From Acidiphilium sp. C61 (GTDB lineage: Bacteria > Pseudomonadota > Alphaproteobacteria > Acetobacterales > Acetobacteraceae), in contig NZ_CACTIA010000005.1 of NCBI RefSeq assembly GCF_902712915.1, forward strand, positions 496,001 through 560,000: DNA of 64,000 nucleotides. Reading direction: 5' to 3'. The translations under genes and the position numbers were made by a program. The notes beneath the pieces were generated by a model. It had not been told where the DNA came from, did not search any database, and saw only the letters and a program-made list of their open reading frames with translations. Shown here piece after piece: positions 9,180-17,706 of this stretch. The number at the start of each line of letters is the position of its first letter. Position 1 is the stretch's first letter.

Positions 9180-10814
9180 TCAGGCGCGGCCGAGACGCTC
9201 GGCACCACCGCCGCGAGCGGGCAGCGCGGTCGGGTCTTCCTCATCCTCCCCCAGATCGCCCACCAGGGTTTCCGTGGTCAGGATCAGCTTGGCGACCGAG
9301 GCGGCATTGCGCAGCGCCGTGCAGGTGACGCGGACGGGATCGATGATCCCGGCATCGTACATGTTCTGGAACGTGCCGATGGCTGCATTGTAGCCGAAGC
9401 CGCCATTCACCGCCGAAACCTGGGCGATGACATGATCCGGATCGCCACCGGCATTGGTCACGATGCGCCAGAGCGGGCGGGTAAGGATGGAGCGGACGAG
9501 CTTCACCCCTTCCGCGACATCGCCGCTGGCGCCGGCCAGAACCTCGTCGAGGACCGGCCCGATCTGCGCTAGCGCGGTGCCACCGCCGGCAACCACACCC
9601 TCCTCGCTCGCAGCACGCACGGCGGCGAGCGAATCCTCGATCAGCTGGATCGTGCGCTTCTGCTCGACCGGCGTCGCCCCGCCCGCATAGAGGATCGCGG
9701 TGCCGCCTGAAAGTTTCGCGAGGCGCTCGCGCAATTTGTCCTGCTCGATGTTGGGAGGCGCGGCATCGTGCATCCGCTGGACCTGCGCCCGGCGCGCAGC
9801 GATCGCGGCCGTATCGCCGGCGCCGCCGATGATCGCGGTGTGGGTCGCACTGGTACGCACCCGCTCGGCAGCGCCGAGATCGGCTTCGGTGACATCCTCG
9901 ACCCGGCCGCCGAGATCGCGGGCGATGACGCGGCCGCCGGTGATGATGGCGATATCCTCCATCATCGCCTTGCGCCAGTTGCCGTATTCGGGCGGATGGA
10001 CGACAAGGTAGCGGCCGGGTCCGTCGCGCCCGAGCAGGCTGACGACGACCTCCGGCGCCACCTCCTCGGCGATCACCAGCAGCGGGCGGCCAACCCCGGC
10101 GGCAAGCGCACGCGCCGCATCGAGCGCATGGGGATCGCGGATCTTGAGATCGGTCATCAGGATCAGCGGCCGTTCGAGCACGGCTTCCATCTTCTCCTGA
10201 TCGGTCACCATGTGATGCGAGATATAGCCGCGATCGAAGGACATGCCTTCGACGACCTCGAGCGTGGTGGCCGTCGTCACGCTGAAATCGGTGGTGATGA
10301 CGCCCTCGGCGCCGACGCGCGCGAAGGCCTCGGCCACCAGCGCGCCGAGATGCGGCTCTGTCGCGGCGATGTTGGCCACCGCGGCGAGCATGCCGTTGCC
10401 GGACGCAGGCCGGGCGGCCGCCTTGAGGGAGGAGGCCACACGCTCGACCGCGAGATCGATCCCGCGGATGAGATCGACCGCGCGAGCGCCGCGCTCGCTG
10501 GCCTCGACGCCGGCCTGGACGAGCGCATTGGCCAGCACAATCGCGGTGGTGGTGCCATCGCCCGCGAGTTCGTTGGTCTGCATCGAGACCTCGCGGACAA
10601 CCTGCGCGCCCATGTTCTCGAACCGGTTCGGCAGCTCGATCTCCACGGCGATGCTGACGCCATCGCGCGTGACCATCGGCGTGCCGATCGGCCGGTCGAT
10701 CATCGCATTCATTCCCTTGGGTCCGAGCGTGGGCTCGACGGCCGCCGCCAGCCGGCCCACACCGCGGGCCAGCGCACGCCGAGCTTCAGAATTATGCAGA
10801 AGCAGCTTAGCCAT
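9180..10814 (-). CDS. GroEL-type chaperonin dedicated to the propane monooxygenase cluster
   Basis: This 544-residue 60-kDa chaperonin keeps the ATP-binding GDGTTTA motif and VAGGGTAL but is clearly divergent from housekeeping GroEL and lacks the C-terminal GGM tail, ending in ...AERLGRA instead. There is no groES beside it. Homologues such as MimG sit in actinobacterial and Methylocella propane/acetone monooxygenase clusters, where they are needed to fold the hydroxylase. It is the last gene of the prm cluster, about 150 bases after the amidohydrolase gene and separated from it by a composite palindromic repeat. Confidence 0.88.
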   Translation of the reverse strand: MAKLLLHNSEARRALARGVGRLAAAVEPTLGPKGMNAMIDRPIGTPMVTRDGVSIAVEIELPNRFENMGAQVVREVSMQTNELAGDGTTTAIVLANALVQAGVEASERGARAVDLIRGIDLAVERVASSLKAAARPASGNGMLAAVANIAATEPHLGALVAEAFARVGAEGVITTDFSVTTATTLEVVEGMSFDRGYISHHMVTDQEKMEAVLERPLILMTDLKIRDPHALDAARALAAGVGRPLLVIAEEVAPEVVVSLLGRDGPGRYLVVHPPEYGNWRKAMMEDIAIITGGRVIARDLGGRVEDVTEADLGAAERVRTSATHTAIIGGAGDTAAIAARRAQVQRMHDAAPPNIEQDKLRERLAKLSGGTAILYAGGATPVEQKRTIQLIEDSLAAVRAASEEGVVAGGGTALAQIGPVLDEVLAGASGDVAEGVKLVRSILTRPLWRIVTNAGGDPDHVIAQVSAVNGGFGYNAAIGTFQNMYDAGIIDPVRVTCTALRNAASVAKLILTTETLVGDLGEDEEDPTALPARGGGAERLGRA

Positions 10815-10857
10815 TTTGTCTCCCTTCGGCCGGACGGCCGGCGTGCTGCGTGGACTG

Positions 10858-10962
10858 GAGCATCATCCGATCAGATGGAGTCATCTGATCGGATTAAGAC
10901 GCTCGGCTTGTTCGTATGATAGAGCACGACATCCGATCCAAAAGGATCGGAAAGTGCTCTAG
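10858..10962. repeat. Composite palindromic repeat, copy B (type 1 + type 2)
   Basis: Type 1 palindrome (GAGCATCATCCGATCAGATG, short loop, CATCTGATCGGATTAAG) is followed by a 16-base spacer and type 2 (AGAGCACGACATCCGATCC, loop AAAA, GGATCGGAAAGTGCTCTAG). It lies between the amidohydrolase and chaperonin genes, a few bases from the amidohydrolase stop, and could form strong hairpins in the prm transcript. Confidence 0.85.
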
Positions 10963-10963
10963 C

Positions 10964-11986
10964 CTATTCCGCGGCGACCGCGAGCGGCGCTGCCGCAAGC
11001 GCTGCCTTCTTCGCCGCGATGTCGATGCCGTAGAGCTTCGCGGCATTCAGCCCGAGGATCTTTTCCTTGATCGCGGGGGTGAGATCGACACCGCGCTCCT
11101 GCTTCACATCCTCCGGCAGCTCGAAGTTCCAGAATTTCTCGACCAGCCAGCGCGGCGTCCAGATCGCGTAGTCGGAGCCGAACAGGATGCGGTCCTCGCC
11201 GAGCCAAAACAGCAACTCGCCCATGATTTCGGCGAAGTAGCGCGGCCGGGAGTGGATGAAGGGGAGAACGACGGCGAGCCCGCCATAAACATTGGGCTCC
11301 TGCACCGCGATCCAGCAGAAATCGTCGATCCGGGGCTGGCCGCAATGCTCGACGACCCAGTTGAGATTGGGGAAGTCGGTCGCGGCGTAATCGACGTCAT
11401 GGACGTCGAAGGCGTCCTTGCTCAGCGGGATGATGGTCGGGCCCTTGTGGACGTGCATGTTCCTGATGCCGAGTTTCTCGCACAGCTCGAAACATTTGTA
11501 GGCCTCGGGATCGTTCAGCCGCCAACCGCGGGAGGCACCATTCCATTCGGCGGTGTAGAGTTTCACACCCTGGATATTATATGTTTCTTTCATGTAATGA
11601 ATATATTCGAGCGCCTTCTCGCCATCCCGCGGGTCGAACGCGCCATTGACGATGAAGCGCTCGGGATAGCGGGCGGCGACGTCCGCATTGCGTTCGATCG
11701 TATTGAAACCGGTCTTGTAGAAATCCTTGAGGTAGGTCGACTGCACGATCGCGACATCGTCGGGGCCGTCGATGAAAAGGTCGCGATAGAGATCATCGGC
11801 GCTGTATTTCTCGAATTTCTCCTTCGGCCACAATTTGTCGGCCGGGCTGAGCGCGTTGTGATAAGCGAAAAAGCACTCGATGAATTGCTTGCCGTGAATG
11901 TTGCTCTGGTTCGCCGGGCTGCCGTCCCAGAAATGGGTGTGGCCGTCGACGATAAAGATTTCCTTGCCCTCGGGCGTTACGAACAT
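10964..11986 (-). CDS. Amidohydrolase 2-family protein of the prm cluster
   Basis: This 340-residue TIM-barrel metal-dependent hydrolase has the N-terminal metal motif DGHTHFWD (HxH), central VHKG and VEHCG histidines and a late LFGSDYAIWTP aspartate, the order found in the ACMSD/amidohydrolase-2 family. Similar genes accompany propane monooxygenase clusters in other bacteria, but their reaction is not defined. It follows prmD by about 75 bases on the same strand and probably shares its transcript. Confidence 0.85.
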   Translation of the reverse strand: MFVTPEGKEIFIVDGHTHFWDGSPANQSNIHGKQFIECFFAYHNALSPADKLWPKEKFEKYSADDLYRDLFIDGPDDVAIVQSTYLKDFYKTGFNTIERNADVAARYPERFIVNGAFDPRDGEKALEYIHYMKETYNIQGVKLYTAEWNGASRGWRLNDPEAYKCFELCEKLGIRNMHVHKGPTIIPLSKDAFDVHDVDYAATDFPNLNWVVEHCGQPRIDDFCWIAVQEPNVYGGLAVVLPFIHSRPRYFAEIMGELLFWLGEDRILFGSDYAIWTPRWLVEKFWNFELPEDVKQERGVDLTPAIKEKILGLNAAKLYGIDIAAKKAALAAAPLAVAAE

Positions 11987-12062
11987 TGTTTTCCTCCACG
12001 TGTTGATTGCTTGCTGGGCGGCGCGCCACGCGGGGTGCGCGGGCGCGCCGGCGTGCCGCGGT

Positions 12063-12431
12063 TCAGATGTATTCGAAGACGTCGTCCATATTGCCGAACA
12101 GGATCACGGTGTTGTCGTCGACGCGGACCATGCGGCCGTAATGCGTCGAGGTGTTGACCTCGAAGATCTCGGCCGTCATGTCACGGCCGAGATACTCGCC
12201 GATCTCGTCCATCTTGAAGATCAGCTTGCCGTGGCCGTCGATACGGATCAGGGCGGGCTGGTAGGTGACGGTGACGCCGGGCTTGTCGCTCATGAATTCG
12301 GCGATGGCGCGGGCCTCGACCGAATCGTTCATGGTGACACCGCACTGATCCGAGATGGTCTGCTCGAAGGTGATGTCCTTCATCTGCTTGAAGATGGTCG
12401 AATGGGTCGCGTCGCGTGCTGCTGTTGACAT
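12063..12431 (-). CDS. prmD: PrmD, propane monooxygenase coupling/regulatory protein
   Basis: This 122-residue protein belongs to the MmoB/DmpM family, cofactor-free effectors that bind the diiron hydroxylase and tune electron transfer and substrate access. The conserved core includes the SDQCGVTMNDSVEARAIAEF and TVTYQPALIRIDG stretches. The ATG at 12431 was chosen because AGGAAA lies eleven bases upstream and the conserved part begins soon after. The extension to 12611 overlaps prmC and is not supported. Confidence 0.9.
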   Translation of the reverse strand: MSTAARDATHSTIFKQMKDITFEQTISDQCGVTMNDSVEARAIAEFMSDKPGVTVTYQPALIRIDGHGKLIFKMDEIGEYLGRDMTAEIFEVNTSTHYGRMVRVDDNTVILFGNMDDVFEYI

Positions 12432-12454
12432 GATGTTATTTCCTGTGCGGGGCG

Positions 12455-13510
12455 TCAGGCGAGGCCGAGTTCGCCGAGGATCTTGCCGATGCGCTCCTGC
12501 GATTGCGCCCTGACATCCTGGAACGAGACGGGTTTGGAATGGGGCATCGACCAGATCGGTTGCAGGCCGAGGGCCGCCTTGTCGGCGAGGGCGCGGTGCT
12601 TTTCGAGCCAACCATGGAGGATGGCCCGGTTCTCGCCGCCATGTTTCTCGTCGTTGGCGAGGAGGTAGATGAGGTCGATCGTGTTCGCGAGGTTGCGTTC
12701 GTAATCGGCCTCGGCGGCGGAGATCACCGGCGGGGTAACGAAGTCGTTGTTGGCGGCGGCGACCTGCATCAGGAAGCCGGAGCGGAACAGCTCGCCCACC
12801 AGGGGTTCGAAGATGATGTTGATCGCGAAATACTGCTCGAGATAGTCGCTCGAGCCCATGATCGTCTCGACCGCCTCGCGCGTACCCTGCCAGATCGGGT
12901 CCTCAAGCCAGGCGATCTTGCCAAGCTCGTCGTTCCAGCCGGGAATGTCCATGCCGATTTCGGCGAGGTAGAGCGTGATGTCCTGCGCGAGGCGCATCTT
13001 GTAGGAGGAGTTGGTCAGCGTCGCGTTGTTGATCATCTGGGTGTAGCCGTAGCGCTGCGCCTGCATCAGCGAGGTGCCGAGGCCGAATTCGGCGTGTTTC
13101 CATGCGCCGAGATGGGCTTGCAGGATGCGCTGCCAGGCCTTGTCGAAACTGGCCGGCGCGCCGGCGCGACGGGCATTGGCAATGACGCTCTGTACCATCG
13201 TCTCGATGCGGGACTGGCGCTGGTAGTGCGTGCGTTCCCATTCCTGGTCCGGCGCGCGGAAAGCATGCCAGTTGCTGCTTTTCAGCGCCGTGGCGTCCTT
13301 CACATAAGCGCCCTTGCCGTTGGCGAAGGAGATGATCCAGTTCTGGATCAGGTAGCGCTCGGGATCGGGCTGAACATCGACCGTGACGTCTTCGTAATGG
13401 GTGGCACGCTTGCCGCGCGGCTCGAAATAGCGGTAGCGGCGGCTGTCGGAATCCGCGAAGATCGCCGCTCCCGCGGCACCCGATCCGACTGAACTCGACA
13501 AGGCTGGCAT
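12455..13510 (-). CDS. prmC: PrmC, propane monooxygenase hydroxylase small (beta) subunit
   Basis: This 351-residue protein is the ferritin-like beta subunit of a soluble diiron monooxygenase hydroxylase. It has no diiron ligands of its own and scaffolds the alpha subunit. Recognisable family stretches are the N-terminal RRYRYFEPRGKRATHYEDVT, the LGAWKHAEFGLG helix and the EQYFAINIIFEPLVGE segment. The start at 13510 is preceded by GGGAGAGA. It is the third gene of the operon, 41 bases after prmB. Confidence 0.9.
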   Translation of the reverse strand: MPALSSSVGSGAAGAAIFADSDSRRYRYFEPRGKRATHYEDVTVDVQPDPERYLIQNWIISFANGKGAYVKDATALKSSNWHAFRAPDQEWERTHYQRQSRIETMVQSVIANARRAGAPASFDKAWQRILQAHLGAWKHAEFGLGTSLMQAQRYGYTQMINNATLTNSSYKMRLAQDITLYLAEIGMDIPGWNDELGKIAWLEDPIWQGTREAVETIMGSSDYLEQYFAINIIFEPLVGELFRSGFLMQVAAANNDFVTPPVISAAEADYERNLANTIDLIYLLANDEKHGGENRAILHGWLEKHRALADKAALGLQPIWSMPHSKPVSFQDVRAQSQERIGKILGELGLA

Positions 13511-13551
13511 GGTGTCTCTCCCTGGTTTCGGTTGGTCCGTGCGGCGCGCGA

Positions 13552-14646
13552 TCAGTGACCGGCGGGCACGGGAACGCTCGAGGATGTGGTGAACCTGTCA
13601 AAGAAGACGCGATCGCTTTCGAAGCCGTTCATGAACAGCACCGGCTGCAGCGCATCGATCATGGGTGGTGGCCCGCAGGCATAGACGTCGCCCTCGCCAT
13701 CGATACCGAGCGCCTTCAGCCGGGCATCGACGCATTCATGCACGAAGCCGCGTTCGCCCGCCCAGCCGGCATCGAAGCTGGCGTGCGAGAGAACGGGGAT
13801 GAATTCGAGCTCCGGATGGCGTTCGGTGAGTTGCGCGATGCGATCGAGAAGGAACAGATCCTCCTGCGTGCGCGCGCCGTAGAAGAAATAGACCGGCCGG
13901 CTTTCGCCGCTGGCGAGATGGTCGTTCAGGATCGACCAGATCGGCGACATGCCGGAGCCGGCGCCGACGAGGATCAGCGGTCCGGTTCGTCCCTCCCGCC
14001 GGAAGCAGGTGCCGTAGGGTCCGGTGAGGGAGATGTCGGCGCCGATCCTGATTCCGCCGCTGTCGAGCTCGCCGGAGAATTTTCCTTCGGGGTATTTTTT
14101 GATGATGAAGGAGAGGCTTTGGGCTTGGTCCGGCGTATTTGCCATGGAAAACGAGCGCGTAATCGTCTCCCCTTTTTCCGTGGTGACGGTGATGTCGACA
14201 TATTGTCCGGCCCAGAACTTGATCGGGGTGTCGAGATCGATGGTGATTCCGCGAATGTCGTGCGTCAGCCGCGTAATCCCGCCGATGCGGCCGCGGAAGG
14301 TGCGGACCGCGATCGCCCGCGCCAGCACCTCCTCGTCGTAGTTGAGGAGTTCGACCTCCATGTCCGAATAGGCGATCGCGCGGCAGAGCAGGATATGGCC
14401 GCTGTCGCGTTCCATGTCGTTCAGCGCGAAGGTCGAGTATTTCAGCATGTCGACCTCGCCGTCCGTCAGGATGCACTTGCAGGCCGAGCACTGGCCCTCC
14501 TTGCAGCCATGCGGCAGGGCGATGCCCTGGCGGAAGGCGGCGTTGAGCACCGTCTCGCCATCCTCGACCTCGAACTCGACCCCGACCGGCTCGAGCCTGA
14601 CCGTATGCGTGCCACCCATCTGGCCGATCTCCCGAAAGTCCGTCAC
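13552..14646 (-). CDS. prmB: PrmB, propane monooxygenase NADH reductase
   Basis: This 364-residue electron-transfer protein passes electrons from NADH to the hydroxylase. An N-terminal plant-type 2Fe-2S domain (about residues 14-105) carries C48-x4-C53-x2-C56 and C88. An FAD domain follows with the RSFSMAN flavin motif, and then an NAD domain with GAGSGMSPIWSIL and a terminal ACGPPPMID. The gene lies 79 bases after prmA. Confidence 0.93.
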   Translation of the reverse strand: MTDFREIGQMGGTHTVRLEPVGVEFEVEDGETVLNAAFRQGIALPHGCKEGQCSACKCILTDGEVDMLKYSTFALNDMERDSGHILLCRAIAYSDMEVELLNYDEEVLARAIAVRTFRGRIGGITRLTHDIRGITIDLDTPIKFWAGQYVDITVTTEKGETITRSFSMANTPDQAQSLSFIIKKYPEGKFSGELDSGGIRIGADISLTGPYGTCFRREGRTGPLILVGAGSGMSPIWSILNDHLASGESRPVYFFYGARTQEDLFLLDRIAQLTERHPELEFIPVLSHASFDAGWAGERGFVHECVDARLKALGIDGEGDVYACGPPPMIDALQPVLFMNGFESDRVFFDRFTTSSSVPVPAGH

Positions 14647-14725
14647 GCGCCCGCGGGGTGACGGAGATATCGCGTTGAGAAGGATGCGGGAGCCGGGGCG
14701 AGCGGCTCCCGCGCAGTCCGCCGTG

Positions 14726-16393
14726 TCAGTTGAACGGCGTGATCGTGAAGCCCGCGCGATATTCGGCGATATGCTTCGCGCGATCCTCCGGGCTCATCTC
14801 CCGCAGCAGGGTGAGCGGCGAGAGGAGGGTGTGGCCGCGCACGTCATCGAGCGTCCACAGTTCGCTATCGTCGAAGCGCAGGTGCGGCTGAGGCACCAGG
14901 GTCTTGCCGTCGGAGCGGACGAAGTTCAGATCCTTGATCGCATCCGCGAGATCCCAGCCATGATAGACCGTCTCCCACTCGCGCTTGCCGCTGAAGCGAC
15001 CCATCGCGGGCGTCGGGCGGCCCTGATACTCGTCGGCGAAGGCCTCGACGGCGGTCCAGCGATCGAGCTCGTGGGCGAAGGTGTGCAGCTTGCCGTCGAT
15101 CTCGTCGACCACAATGTCCTCGCGGATCAGGCAGGGGACGAGGCAGCTCCAGCAGCGATGCGGATAGACGTAGCCGACGTCCTCGTTGAAGGTGATGACC
15201 TTCTCGCCGCGATGGCTGAGCTTGTCGTACCACTTCCAGAAATCGCCGAACTTCGCGTACCAGCCAGGATATTTCTGCTCGAACCACTCGAAGTCAGCCT
15301 CGCGCTGGGCCTCGATGCGCCAGAAATTCACCGGCCAGCCAACGGCGAAGAACTGGGCGACGTGGTGGACGTACAGCTTCTCGGTCAGGCGCTTCCAGGC
15401 GGCCTGGACGTCGTCGTGATGCACCTTGATGCCGTATTTCTCGAGCGGCAGCATGTAGGTGCGGTAGTAATCCTCGAAGATCCAGCGGTGCCACATCTCC
15501 GCGTAGGATTCCTTCGACTTGTCGCGATTGGTGGTGCCATATTCGATGAAGGTGCCAATCGCGGCATCGACGATCGCGTGGTTCTGCCAGAAGGCGTAGC
15601 GCAGGTCGCGCTCGAGCAGGAGGTGGTTCTCCGGCTCCTTGAGGGCTGCCATCAGCATCGAGTGCCCGTTGCCGATATGCCGGCTCTCGTCGGACTGCAC
15701 CGAGAGGAAGACGGTCGGCAGCGCGTAGTCGCCATTGCGGGCGGCCTCGGAGGGCATGGCGACGAACAGCGTGTTGGTGAACGCGGTCTCAGCGACCACG
15801 GTGAGATACATGCAGGCGGCGGTCATCGTGTCGCCGGTGATGAAGCCCTCGCCGAACTGGCGGCCGATCGTGGTCGCGTAGCATTTGCCGAAGGCTTCCT
15901 CGGTAATGTCGAAGCCCGCCGGGTCGATGTAGTTTTCCATGTACCATTTCTTGAGGTTCATCTGGATGGTCGAGTGACGGAACTCGTCGACCATCTGCAT
16001 CGTGAACCCGGTACGCAGATCCTCGCCCGGCGCGAGGCGCGCGACCATCGCCATCGAGCGCGCCGCGGAGATTTCCGGGAAGGGGATGATCGCGAGGAAC
16101 AGCTTCATCCATTCGACCCAGCGCGGCTCGACATTGCGGAACATGTCGCCGCGCAGTGCCGCATCGAGCGCGCCGTAGACGCGGTTGTCCTTCTCTTCCT
16201 GCATCGGGAAGTAGGAGCGCAGCACCTGCTTCATCGGATCGCGCGGTGCCTTGGTGATCTTGTAGTCGGTCGGGTAGGTCATCGCCTCCTGGACATAGGT
16301 CGGATTCCACCCGAGATCGGAAATCTTCCTGGTCGCCTCACCGACGGATATGCCGCGCTGCGAGGTGATCTTGTTGAGCGTCAGGGACGTCAT
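14726..16393 (-). CDS. prmA: PrmA, propane monooxygenase hydroxylase large (alpha) subunit
   Basis: This 555-residue protein is the catalytic subunit of a soluble diiron monooxygenase. Both DExRH motifs are present, in VDEFRHS and SDESRHIG. The predicted iron ligands are E107, E137, H140, E202, E236 and H239. Their spacing equals that of methane monooxygenase MmoX (E114, E144, H147, E209, E243, H246) with a constant offset of seven. The shorter length and partner genes (reductase second, amidohydrolase and GroEL following) place it with propane/acetone/phenol-type monooxygenases (PrMO, Mim) rather than methane enzymes. GGAGG lies about nine bases before the ATG. Substrate could be propane, acetone, phenol or cyclic ethers. 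Confidence 0.93.
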   Translation of the reverse strand: MTSLTLNKITSQRGISVGEATRKISDLGWNPTYVQEAMTYPTDYKITKAPRDPMKQVLRSYFPMQEEKDNRVYGALDAALRGDMFRNVEPRWVEWMKLFLAIIPFPEISAARSMAMVARLAPGEDLRTGFTMQMVDEFRHSTIQMNLKKWYMENYIDPAGFDITEEAFGKCYATTIGRQFGEGFITGDTMTAACMYLTVVAETAFTNTLFVAMPSEAARNGDYALPTVFLSVQSDESRHIGNGHSMLMAALKEPENHLLLERDLRYAFWQNHAIVDAAIGTFIEYGTTNRDKSKESYAEMWHRWIFEDYYRTYMLPLEKYGIKVHHDDVQAAWKRLTEKLYVHHVAQFFAVGWPVNFWRIEAQREADFEWFEQKYPGWYAKFGDFWKWYDKLSHRGEKVITFNEDVGYVYPHRCWSCLVPCLIREDIVVDEIDGKLHTFAHELDRWTAVEAFADEYQGRPTPAMGRFSGKREWETVYHGWDLADAIKDLNFVRSDGKTLVPQPHLRFDDSELWTLDDVRGHTLLSPLTLLREMSPEDRAKHIAEYRAGFTITPFN

Positions 16394-16645
16394 GTCTTAA
16401 AACCTCCACCTTGTTTGCGCCGCGGGTCCCGTGACCCGGGCGGAAAGCGGCGCAATGCCGCCGTGCGAGTTTCCAGGCGGCGGGTGCCGGAGTTGCGGCC
16501 GCCTGCCTGCCGGATCCCGGCAAAGGTCTTCGAACGATCCTGATCGGTGACGGTGAAGTGCCGCGCAAAGCCGATCCGGTTTCCTCCGTTCCTTCGTTCT
16601 TCTGGCACCGCGCGGGGCGCGATGGTTTTCTTCTGCGGACATCAC

Positions 16646-16662
16646 AGCAAATCCCGTGCCAA
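16646..16662 (-). promoter_or_regulatory. Sigma-54 (RpoN) promoter of the prm operon
   Basis: On the minus strand the sequence is TTGGCACGGGATTTGCT, which matches the consensus YTGGCACG-N4-TTGCW at every defined position with correct -24/-12 spacing. The predicted start of transcription is near 16635, giving a leader of about 240 bases before prmA. Confidence 0.82.
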
Positions 16663-16713
16663 CGGATCACGGGGCGCGAAAGCCTGCCAGCAACCTCGAT
16701 ATTGCAGCGCACC

Positions 16714-16758
16714 ATGTAAAGGAAATTTACATCTGTAAATGACAAGTGTAATACTTGT
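16714..16758. promoter_or_regulatory. Palindromic upstream activator sites for the prm promoter
   Basis: Three inverted repeats lie 80-124 bases upstream of the predicted start: ATGTAAA-N5-TTTACAT (16714-16732), ATTTACATCTGTAAAT (16725-16740, 7+2+7) and ACAAGT-N5-ACTTGT (16742-16758). This is the usual distance for an NtrC-family enhancer-binding protein. No such regulator gene is in the window. They could also serve the divergent plus-strand promoter. Confidence 0.6.
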
Positions 16759-16884
16759 TTCGTTTCAAATATTGCTAAGATTGACTTGAGTTAATCAAAT
16801 TGACTTTCGCCCGCCCGGGCGGCTAATTCTTGCCATGCGACGGTTTTCGCGCGCCCGCGCGGCGATCGCGGCAAGGAGGCGCAG

Positions 16885-17355
16885 ATGCCCGACAAACAGC
16901 GACCAGACCAGGATCCGACATCGCCGGCTTCAGGCGGCGACGTGACCGAGCAGCTGATCCGGCTGATGTCGCGCGACCTCGTGTTCACCATGACCTTTCT
17001 CGGCGAAAGCCAGCACCGGATGCAGACGCATTTCGAACACTTCATCGCTGCCTCGCTCGCTGCCGCCGGGGTGAACCAGGCCACGCACCCGATGATCCGG
17101 CTATTCGTCGAGCGGCATGCCGCGCTGTTACGCGAGTTCGTGTTTTCCGGCGTCGCCCTGTCACGCCAGTTCGGGATCGGCGAGATCGAGCATCTGATCG
17201 GCGATGCCTCGTCGTTGCTGCGGATCGATATCTGGGACCAGTTGCGCAACCATATCGAGATGGCGGAGACGCGGTTCCGCGCGCAGCTCCCCGACCTGCC
17301 CCGTCAGCTCGCGGATTTCGCCGCACCGGATGCGGCGCGGGGCGAGGCGCCATGA
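16885..17355 (+). CDS. Unknown protein, first gene of a four-gene operon
   Basis: This 156-residue protein is not recognised. It is soluble, with a disordered proline/aspartate-rich start (about residues 1-18) and then long amphipathic helices rich in His, Glu and Leu. There is no signal peptide, membrane segment or cysteine. AAGGAGG eight to ten bases before the ATG supports the start. The stop overlaps the next ATG by four bases. It diverges from the prm operon across the shared control region. Confidence 0.7.
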   Translation: MPDKQRPDQDPTSPASGGDVTEQLIRLMSRDLVFTMTFLGESQHRMQTHFEHFIAASLAAAGVNQATHPMIRLFVERHAALLREFVFSGVALSRQFGIGEIEHLIGDASSLLRIDIWDQLRNHIEMAETRFRAQLPDLPRQLADFAAPDAARGEAP

Positions 17356-17690
17356 GCAGCACCGATGCCGAGCGACACATTCTGCTCGAGCGGAGGCTGG
17401 CGCTTGTGGGTGCCATGTCCGCGCTGAACGCCGAGGCACTGCGCACCCTGCAACAGCTGGCCGGCATCGAGATCGACGTGCAGCGGCTCGAGGACGAGGC
17501 AGGCGATGGCGAGATGCGGGATGCCACCGCGTTGCGCGCGGCAACAGACAAGGCCGCCGCGTTGCGCGCGGCAACAGACAAGGCCGCCGCGTTGCGCGCG
17601 GCGGAGGCCGACTGCGCGGCGCGGATCGGGACAGTGGAGGCAGAGATGGCCGAGATCGACCGACGCCTTGCGGCACTCGCGGGCAACTGA
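17352..17690 (+). CDS. Unknown coiled-coil protein with internal tandem repeat
   Basis: This 112-residue protein is not recognised. It is strongly alpha-helical with heptad-like Leu/Ala/Glu spacing throughout, as expected for a coiled coil. Residues ~57-81 contain a tandem repeat of the 11-residue unit ALRAATDKAAA, encoded by near-identical 33-base units. The ATGA overlap with the upstream gene shows coupling. It probably partners one of its operon neighbours. Confidence 0.65.
   Translation: MSSTDAERHILLERRLALVGAMSALNAEALRTLQQLAGIEIDVQRLEDEAGDGEMRDATALRAATDKAAALRAATDKAAALRAAEADCAARIGTVEAEMAEIDRRLAALAGN
17526..17602 (+). repeat. 33-bp tandem repeat inside the coiled-coil gene
   Basis: Two identical 33-base units and the first ~17 bases of a third are found; each unit begins GCGTTGCGCGCGGCAACAGA and ends ...CAAGGCCGCC. 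The unit length is a multiple of three, so copy-number change would keep the frame. Confidence 0.85.
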
Positions 17691-17706
17691 ACCGGGGAGA
17701 TTGGCG

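Larger units (their letters stand above)
16394..16884. promoter_or_regulatory. Divergent control region between prmA and the unknown operon
   Basis: About 490 bases without a convincing gene. The prmA-proximal ~240 bases are GC-rich untranslated leader. Then follow a sigma-54 promoter (16646-16662, minus strand), three nested inverted repeats (16714-16758), and an AT-rich segment with a possible sigma-70 promoter for the plus-strand operon: TTGACT at 16800-16805 with TAATTC near 16824. The octamer ATTGACTT occurs twice, at 16780 and 16799. Confidence 0.65.

Noticed and set aside
14414..16543. 709-residue plus-strand frame opposite prmA
   Set aside because: It is antisense to prmA and has no recognisable domain. 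PrmA carries all diiron ligands and a good ribosome-binding site.
16680..16700. Second sigma-54 site on the minus strand (TGGCAGGCTTTCGC)
   Set aside because: Spacing between GG and GC is one base short and the TTGC element is missing.
16787..16799. FNR-type box TTGA-N5-TCAA upstream of the unknown operon
   Set aside because: The spacer is five bases rather than six, so it does not fit the FNR/FixK half-site geometry.
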